64,000 nt of DNA, taken from the NCBI GenBank assembly GCA_021234155.1, contig JAJEKV010000006.1:9701003-9765002 (forward strand), in the 5' to 3' direction. Positions 56,283 to 64,000 of this stretch are shown here, piece by piece. Every line of letters begins with the position of its first letter. Positions within the stretch are counted from its first letter, which is position 1. The DNA is from Isoetes taiwanensis. Taxonomy: Eukaryota; Streptophyta; Lycopodiopsida; Isoetales; Isoetaceae. Under the pieces are notes generated by a model that saw only the letters and a program-made list of their open reading frames with translations, was not told where the DNA came from and searched no databases. A program made the position numbers and the translations under genes.

Positions 56283-57370
56283 GTTAGTTTATTTCTGTTA
56301 TTCATGTTTTCTTAGTTATGGTGCTTAGTGTGGTGGTGCATGTGGTGGTTATTGTGTTGTACAAATGATTGTGGTGTACCGTATGCAAGATGTGAATTGT
56401 GTGTAGTTGACTCTAGTCCGAAATGCAATATTTAATGTTTGGAATATTATTAGAACATGACAGAATTGAGTACTCCTTTACTGGGTGTGTGTACAGTCTA
56501 AAAATATTTGAGAATGATAACTAACTGATCCTAAGATACAAATTTTTGTTGAATAAAGACAATTTTTTGTCAGATTCAATCACACAAAATTGGAAAGTAT
56601 GATATATTAAAAAAGGATCTTACAAAATTTGGCTTTACAAAATTTGACTCTCCATTGAAAGCTCTCACTTTAGAACTAAATTTACATGCATTTCCTAAGC
56701 AACAGAAATGCCGGTATGACGGCTCGAGAACCGGTGCATCCAAAATTATTGTTTTCGCACTAAAGCATCTAAGCTTTCTGCGGTCATCCCAATTTAACAG
56801 ATGAGGTTTGCCGCTGCTTCCTCGCATTCCCCGGTGGTAAGAACGCAACTCGCCAAGAATTCCTCACTGTTGCAGAAGTCGAGTTTTTACAAGTGACAGA
56901 ACAAATAAACCAACCGCCCTTGCAAAGAAGATGTAACATAAGCTCATGGACCTTGTCTAAGAGCTCTCTTCTCATCAATCGACTCCAAGCATAGCCATTG
57001 AAGGCCCAAAGATCCAAATTGTTGTATGCCTTTAGGTTGGATTCGAATTAGCAAAGAAGGTGGATTTAGGCATATCCACCTTCGTGAGATTGATCACGGT
57101 CCCTCGCTTTAACATGTGTCGAATGCCCTCCTCGCCACCCTACAATAGTCAGAGGATCTCCGGAACATCCCTCCTACCATGTTGCCGAATGAACTTGTTC
57201 AATTGGGAATGAAACGCCAAAAATCGGGGCGTAGGGAATGGATTTAGAACCCGGATCCTTTTCTAATGATTAGAAGAGGAATGTAATTATTATCGTGGTG
57301 TACGGTGTTTATGAGAGCAAAGGCTAAAGCAGATTTTTTATGTCGAATCGAAATAGGATAAAAGTGATGT

Positions 57371-57460
57371 GATGTGATGTGTGGTGTCGTGATGGTGTGG
57401 TGTGGTGTGGTGTGGTGTGGTGTGGTGTGGTGTGGTGTGGTGTGGTGTGGTGTGGTGTGG
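57371..57460. repeat. GTGTG / TGGTG microsatellite
   Basis: GATGT then TGTGG units, about 15 copies, G and T only on the plus strand. Confidence 0.92.
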
Positions 57461-57540
57461 GTTGCTTATGTCCATGGTGTCATGTGGGTGTGTGCATGTT
57501 AATGTATGATATGTGTGGATTTAATTTTATTTATTCTCCC

Positions 57541-57890
57541 CCCCCCCCACCACACCCCATCATCTATCCCACCGCCATAGACTACCACCGCATCTTTGCG
57601 ACCACCACATTACCACCACATGCACACACATCCCACCACATCCCACATCCACACACCCCTCCACCACCACCACCACACTCCACCACCACCACACTTCACC
57701 ACCAACACACTCAACACACCACACCCCTCCACCACCACCACCACACTCCACCACACCACATCACACCACAATCCACAACACCACACCACACCACCACCAC
57801 CACTACACCCCCCACCACACACCACCACCACACTCCACCACCCCCACCCCCACCACCACCACACTCCACCACACCATATCATACCACCAC
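57541..57890. repeat. CCACCA-rich low-complexity tract
   Basis: About 350 bp of CCACCAC, CACCACA and CACTCCA units on the plus strand, the strand-complement of the G/T-rich tract 80 bp upstream. Open frames in it are composition artefacts. Confidence 0.92.
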
Positions 57891-59154
57891 CAGTGCTCAA
57901 ATTTGAAAGCTATCCCTAATTTTCTTGTGACAAGCAAAAAATTATTATGCCTTTCGCATGACAAGAAGTCTTTCAATTTTAACCTTTCAAATGCAAGATA
58001 AAAATCCCAAATGACAGAAACTATTTTTTATGTAAAAAAAAAAAAAAAACAAGTTATAAAGTCTATTATAAACTCGTAATAATATAACCAAGTTTTAAAT
58101 GTACATCAACAATAGGTATGTTCTTCTGTACGTTACAAGAACCTTCTATAATTTCTATGGTCTCCTCAAGAACTATGCCGGGCTGCTGCTGCGTTTGAGA
58201 GCATGAACTTGCAGCTATGCTACTAGAGAATTTGCAGAAAGAAAGCATGGATCTACATTGATTGGCCTTCCTTCTTTTTTTTTTAGCTTAAACAAGCCAC
58301 CACTATAATAAAAAATTGAAAACTACGGAAATGCAAGGAGCAAGAAAAAGCAAGAAATCACAGTAAGATAGAGCAAATGATCTAAATATGAACTTACTTA
58401 TGTTGTCTTTATCTTGCTCCATGAATGAATAGATGAGATAGGTTTGTAGAAGTGGTGGTCTCAGAAGTCTTGATGCAGAACAATCAAAGAGCCCAAGTGT
58501 AAGCACAAGAATGGCGGTGTTATTTGCCAAGCATAAGCCCAAGTATGAGCCCAGGTTTGGCCCGAATCTAAGTATTCTGTGGGTTTGTTGAAGTGGAGGT
58601 TTTAGAAATCTGTTGTTTGTTCATAAATATTCTGTGGGTCTAAATTAAATATTCTATGGCTTCAAAAATCTTGGTGCAGCAGAGCTCAAGAGGGCTCTTG
58701 AATCTAAATCGATGCAAGTTGGGGTTCCCTGGCCGATTTCATGGCCAATTCCCTACCGATTTCCTGGCAATTTATGGCCGATTCCTTGGCAATTCCCTGG
58801 TTGATGCAAGCTAGTATTCCCCCTTTTCAATGGTTGGATGGTATCTAATTTACCATGCCCATGAAGTGTTTTTAAATTCGGTACCTTAAAAGTTGTTTGG
58901 ATGGAGCATACATTTTGGAATATGGGCCTATATATTATATCATTTTATTTACAAAAAGATAAGAAAATTAAAAAAATGACAGGACAATTTAAATTTCTAG
59001 CCTTTCAAATGAAAAATATGTATTTTGATGGCCCTTCTGTATGACAGGCATTTGGTCATTGGCTACCTTTCATTTGCAATACAAATTTTATTTTTGCTGT
59101 TTTGACAGGCAAAAATGCCAAAAACAGACGTGAAAGTCGTCAAATTTGAGCCTG

Positions 59155-59295
59155 ACCACCACACACCACTACACACACCACCACCACCACCCCCCACCAC
59201 CACACTCCACCACCACTCCACACTCCACCATTTGGTGTATGGTGTGTGGTGAATGGTGTGGTGTGTGGTGGGGTGTGGTGTGGTGTGTGGTAATG
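59155..59295. repeat. second CACCAC / GGTGTG tract pair
   Basis: C/A-rich repeats (59155-59228) are followed directly by G/T-rich repeats (59230-59295), again as complementary halves. Confidence 0.88.
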
Positions 59296-59379
59296 TACAC
59301 AGCACTAAGGTGCTCGTTCTGGTGAATAGGATGAGTGTGGGGCATGGTATGGTGCATGGTTTGGTGTGGTATACACATC

Positions 59380-61090
59380 CTAACAGTTTAGTGTTCATTT
59401 CATGCGTGATGCTATTGTTCAAGAGGTTTCGGACCAACATCCGAGAAATTAAGATTCGCCTTCGAGCTTTTGAGAAGCTAAAACCCCGGCTTGTTGTGAA
59501 ATTGAAGGACTTCAATAGTTGCTTTGTTGCATTCAAAGACGTGAGGATGCAAATACTAGTGGATGGACTCAATGGGATGAGAACCAAACATCCAAAGAAT
59601 TGCACTTGCACTGCGATGTTTGTAGATCACATGAACTTGGTCAATGCAGGGCACACCAAAGCATAAAATTGCAAGTATCTGAAGCTTGTGGAGATCTATA
59701 TTGTGTCCAAAGAGTGAATTAGATGAGTTTCACAAGAAGGCGTGCATCCTTGGAAATTGTGAGTCGTGGAATCAAGAAGTTTCGGACTGTCCCATGGAAG
59801 GAAGTGGCGAGAGGAAAGTGAAATGGGAGTACATTGACTATGAAAAGACAACGTCTCGAAGTTCGTAGGAGAGACTCGACTCATCAAGATTACAATGAGA
59901 CGTAACCCAAGGAGCTTCTAGATAAACTAAAAGAGCGCCTAAAAAATCTTTCCACCGCGCATAATTTCATGTACCAATGGCGGGGCAAAATGTTTAAGGA
60001 GCTTCGAGAACCTCCCCAGCAGATGCATGTCTCGATAGTGGATTTTGCGTAGAACTATACATTCAAGGAACAAGAGGAGGTGCGGTCGATCAAGGCTGGG
60101 TCAATAACCAGATTACCATTTTGGTTCAAATAACACATCATGACGACTCGATTAGCGGATGAGATTATCAAGGAAACACATTACTATGTATCGATGATAG
60201 GGAACACGATACTTTGTTCGGTACAACATCGCTTCATGAAGCACCACAAATATCCGGAGCGAGAAAGGAAGGGTGCCAAAGAGACATTATGTGTTTTCGG
60301 ATGGTGCAAAGATCTCAATTCAAGGCTTCTAGACCATTTTACTTTGTGGCTAGGTACACAAACGCCAATCGATGTCTATATATTGTGGAATTTTTTGGTT
60401 CTAACCACGGGAAAGGTGAACACGATGGCAAAGCCGCTGAAGTTGAAGAGATGGTTAAGACAACCGCAATTAAAATACAAAGATAAAATTGGGTAATGCT
60501 CATGAAGTGGTAGAAGTTGCGAAGAGATATTTACTTGTGGAACATCCGAAAGTGGATGAACACATCCAAACCGATAAGAGGAAGAATATAAAAAGGTTCT
60601 TTTGGGAAGTCAAGGTGGAGGATATAGATAGAAAGAAAGCATGGGGTGCAAAAAGGATTTTGGACACTAGGCGGATCCATTGTGTACATGCATTCAATCC
60701 TCAATCTCCATTGCGGCTTCGCGGGCGAGGGAACTTTCATGCTTCTGCGACTCTCGCTTGGATGGCATGTGGGACAGTTGTGTGAACAAGCACTACGTTG
60801 ATGATTGGAAACTTCAAGTTATTGTACCATCCTCCAATGTGCATCTTGACATTGAGGACCGTAAATCCAAAGAAAGTCCTTGTTCTCCTCAATCCCGATG
60901 TTAGCACACTTAGAGTTGGTGATAATTTTTTTGTCGTTGCTCACGAAAGGGAATGATGAGGGTTCTGAATTTTGGATTCTGATGTGCACAAAACCAAAAT
61001 GGATAGTGGAGAAAAGACTTCCAACTCAATAGAACATGGTACCTCACCGATGATAGTGTCATAGAAGGTATGTATTACAAGAAGGGCGCC
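59380..61090 (+). pseudogene. transposase-like gene, main part
   Basis: After an acceptor at about 59379: REIKIRLRAFEKLKPRLVVK, GLNGMRTKHPKNCTC with Cys cluster, MHVSIVDFA-stop-NYTF (60024-60060, TAG where Glu is expected), then FYFVARYTNANRCLYIVEFF and GSNHGKGEHDG (about 60330-60430). Next come IKRFFWEVKVEDIDRKKAW, LSCFCDSRLDGMWDSC, DNFFVVAHE and FWILMCTKPKW. The motif series 'DFAENY ... SDG-C-x-QFK ... FFGSxHGK' recurs in an uncharacterised transposase-like family. The acidic residues in DFAEN and SDG may be catalytic, which is inference. Several frameshifts and stops mark it as a pseudogene. Confidence 0.62.
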
Positions 61091-61736
61091 AAGATCAACA
61101 GTCATTTATGATCTTTGCGGTAAAAGGCGCCCTTTAGGCATAGTATTCACAACCTGGATCTCATTGCAATCAGACTTCACATGCCACCAACTAAACGTCA
61201 AAAGCGGATCAGTATATAGGTCGGATCCTTTAGATGAGGAGAAAATTTTACGAAATTTACCCGAAGTTCTTTTGATGATGATGAAATATAAAACCATTAC
61301 AGAAGTTTTCAAACTCATGTGAAGTTTTGTGCTTCACCGAAAATAAGTTTGTCTTGATTTCTTTTGAAGATTTGAATTCTTCTCAAACACTTGATTCCTT
61401 TGTTTGTGAGATGAATTGAATATGAATTTTCATTGAAATGAATCGAGGTTACAATAACAATTATGTACATAAGAAAGATATCTGATGATTTAAGTATGAG
61501 TCGACTCATGCACCTACATACTTTCCAATACATATGTTCCTCGGTTCCAGCTTTTGTTGCTTCTAATCTTAAAACTTCAAGCATGAACACTCTAACATCA
61601 ACTAGATCCTAGTCTGAAATGTCCACAACCTGCGCAGCTTAACCACACTTTGTCAATAACGAGTTTGGTTTATCTCTACATTTAAGATGACTTACTAGAT
61701 CGTGCAACAATATATTCACTCCTTTCAAGTACCCCC

Positions 61737-62076
61737 TCACAAATTTAGCATATAAACTAAACATACCAAGCAGTGGCCACATGAATGACCATCGGTTTGA
61801 AGAGGCGTTCTCGAAATTTTCACAACATCCGAGGTTGTAAAGTTGAAATTATTGTGTCCAAGCAATTCCGTGAACCTGCACTCAAAGTTCGTTGTCATTG
61901 TGCCACAACAAAGAAAATGCAATGAGCAAGCACTAACCTCTCAATATGTCCGCTTACGCCATGCAAGCCCGAGCTATCAAAGTGATATATCCCCGGTTTA
62001 TATCTCTCAGGCGAGACACGCGTGGCTTACAATCGAGAAACAGGTCCAAGATGATGTCCATCACAAGCGTGCATAA
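61737..62076 (-). pseudogene. Ulp1 (C48) protease-like remnant
   Basis: On the minus strand, YKPGIYHFDSSGLHG matches the 'IYxYDS' block holding the catalytic Asp region of Ulp1-type SUMO proteases. TPLQTDGHSCGHCLVCLVYML carries the Gln and Cys of the active site (Q-T-D-G-x-x-C-G). The two blocks lie in different frames. Ulp1-like domains are common as passengers in plant Mutator and CACTA transposons. No transposase is seen next to it on this strand. Confidence 0.5.
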
Positions 62077-62079
62077 ACA

Positions 62080-64000
62080 TGTACCGCACTTATCCGATTC
62101 ACATGTTTCCTTATTGTTTTGTAACTATTTGTGTCCTTGGACAATGTCGAGTGAAAAAAAAGGGTCAAAGAAATGAAAGGGATGGCTCATTCCTTGGAGA
62201 ATCAAGTAGTATTCCATGTATCGCAAACATATGCATATCATCGACACAATCGATGATCACAAATCGATGAAAGTATCACCTTGAGAAGAGGAGGATCAAT
62301 TGATCATTGAACCACTTGATATCGCCTTCCAAAATTTTGATGTCGGTGGAGATAATCCGCGACGTTTCAGTTCCACTCAAAGACCACTTCCGGATGTGTA
62401 TTTGGCTTTAGATAGTCGGGGATGCCAAGCTCTATCATCTCTAGTTCTAAACATACACGAGAACATTTGCTCACAATCCATTCAAATATTTTAAATTGAA
62501 AAAGTACAACACATATCATAGAATTTTTTTTACTTATATTGACTTTCAAAGAGTTTTACAAGATTCATTTATGAAAATACTTGTCGAGCATTTTCATGCA
62601 GTTGTGCGACTCTTCAGAATCCCACATGTTCCACATTTGATGTTCCTTCACATAAGCCGGGCACACTTTACGCGGCCTTAAGTCCCTCTAGCCATGGTTT
62701 GAGTTGCTCCAAAAGGAAATTGAATCCAACCCCGCCGGGAGCAAAACTATTTGGACATATCATTGTGTTCGGCTGGTTGGTACACTTTGGACAGATCCTT
62801 AAGGAAAATTGGCTTATTAACCACTTTTAATTTTGTGTTGGTGCAGTCATCCTGATTCCAAATAAAAAGAAATCTGCCCTTATATTCCTCGCAAAGAACT
62901 TTCTCATCAACAATTCAACATTACTCTTAGCCATGCCGACCACAATGCAATCTCAAATTTTGAAAACACCATTCTAAGAACTCCTGTAATCCAGGCCTGG
63001 AAACTGCTAACTTTTGATGGTTCAATTTCTGGATGGTCACTTCTGGCTCAGCCGATGCAGGGATCCTCTCTTTCAAGTCATAAAACTTGCCTAAAACCCC
63101 ATTAAAATCCAGAACAAGGAGAATTTCGCTTAACCTCTTGGTTTTTCTTGGTTGAGGTTGTATTGGACTCGTTGAGCGGTCAGCATTATGTCCGGGATCC
63201 GGGGTCTCTTTGTCAACTTCATCACCGCATCAACATTTGGCTCATGTTCAAACCAAAACTTTTTTCTCGGGTGAAGGACCCCGCAGAAATGAATCTCAAG
63301 GGAATTAATTTCCCCCTAAAGATGCACTAGGAATCTCTTCGCGGATGGCTTCCGGTTGCGAGAGCATTTATCTCTAACATAATTGAAATGAGGAAGACCA
63401 CGAAAAATACAAAAAATAAATCATGTATGTGGCATCGGTTTACTTGATACGACTGCATTCAGTTCACTATCCAAATTTCGTTTTGGAGTCTCCACCGCCG
63501 CCGGCCGGGGATTGACTTAGGAGTATCAAATGGGTGAATTCTAGGTACAACCCGGAGGTATCTTGCGCCTCATAACCCGATCGAGGCGTGGATAACTGTT
63601 GGATATCCTTGGTCTCAAATTTCTGCAATTCTGCAAACACTAAGTCAGTAGACCTGTGACAACATCAGTAAACATTCCTAGGATGGGTCCTATGATACAA
63701 CTAGTTGGCCGGTCTTGAAGTGGTGTTCTCATTGAGCTTTGTAAAACATTGAGTACAAATGGATCCCTCACTAGGGGTAGATAAATTTGGAAATATGAAT
63801 TTTTAAATGCTTTGAAACTAGACAATCATCGAGAGCATGATGATACTGAAGAATACAACATAAAAGATGGGTTTATCCGCCACTTGGTCGATGCAAAGGT
63901 GAGAAGACCTGGTGACTGCTTCTCATCAGGAAGAAGAACCACGCCTTCTTAGGTTTTTGAGGAAAACCCAAGCAAATAGTTGAAGCACGACCCCACGCGC
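62080..64000. other. unrecognised DNA at window end
   Basis: Short open frames on both strands (for example 62300-62494 plus, 63640-63825 minus) show no motif I recognise. Small repeats of 'agaccacttccgg' type are chance-level. I see nothing supportable here. Confidence 0.35.

Larger units (their letters stand above)
56283..59379. other. probable intron of transposase-like gene, microsatellite-rich
   Basis: No recognisable coding part of the transposase family appears until the CCTAACAG acceptor at about 59379. A minus-strand open segment at 57017-56784 (NGYAWSRLMRRELLDKVHEL) is unexplained. Confidence 0.4.

Noticed and set aside
57379-57919. Open frames of 90-175 codons over the microsatellites
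   Set aside because: They are made only of repeated CCA/CAC or TGG/GTG units and exist in several frames at once.

Overview
The window is nuclear DNA of a land plant. The evidence is a set of plant-type LTR retrotransposons (chromovirus and Tat-like Ty3/gypsy), intron-split remnants of two chloroplast-protein genes (a TGD3-like ABC ATPase and a SOQ1-like NHL-repeat protein), plant-style short introns and long intergenic DNA. A non-flowering lineage is possible but cannot be shown from the sequence. There is no bacterial-style operon, CRISPR array or rRNA gene.

Layout. 1-6.6 kb: intergenic DNA with a solo LTR (1036-2591) and a set of unrecognised minus-strand exons (4.4-5.6 kb). 6.6-19.3 kb: element 1, a 12.7-kb Ty3/gypsy chromovirus with both LTRs and a GATAA target duplication. 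It carries two extra reading frames ahead of gag, each with its own TATA box and preceded by paired stem-loop modules. 19.3-34.8 kb: mostly non-coding, with a TGD3-like gene fragment (22.0-22.3 kb, minus), a heat-shock-element solo LTR (23231-23753), an LTR fragment (24.1-25.6 kb), a LINE remnant (27.2-28.0 kb), unidentified exons (28.8-29.2 kb), SOQ1-like exons (29.6-30.5 kb, minus) and tRNA-derived SINE heads. 34.8-44.2 kb: element 2, two broken copies of a relative of element 1. Its first extra ORF ends in a complete-length histone H3 fold domain. 44.4-61.1 kb: an uncharacterised transposase-like gene, split at 45137-45141/56237-56241 by element 3. Element 3 (45142-56236, minus) is an 11.1-kb Tat-like Ty3/gypsy element with a long extra ORF after pol and a small antisense ORF with its own TATA box. 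61.1-64 kb: a Ulp1-protease-like remnant and unrecognised DNA.

How the parts relate. Elements 1 and 2 share the order ORF1, ORF2, (ORF3), gag-pol, and their ORF2 proteins are related, so they form one lineage with a multi-ORF module ahead of gag. The histone H3 domain at the end of element 2 ORF1 is the most striking feature of the window. Almost every in-frame stop in elements 2 and 3 is TAG, best explained by C-to-T change at CAG (CHG) sites in methylated repeats. None of the large ORFs is intact. Many 1-2 nt frameshifts are also present, some of which could be assembly errors.
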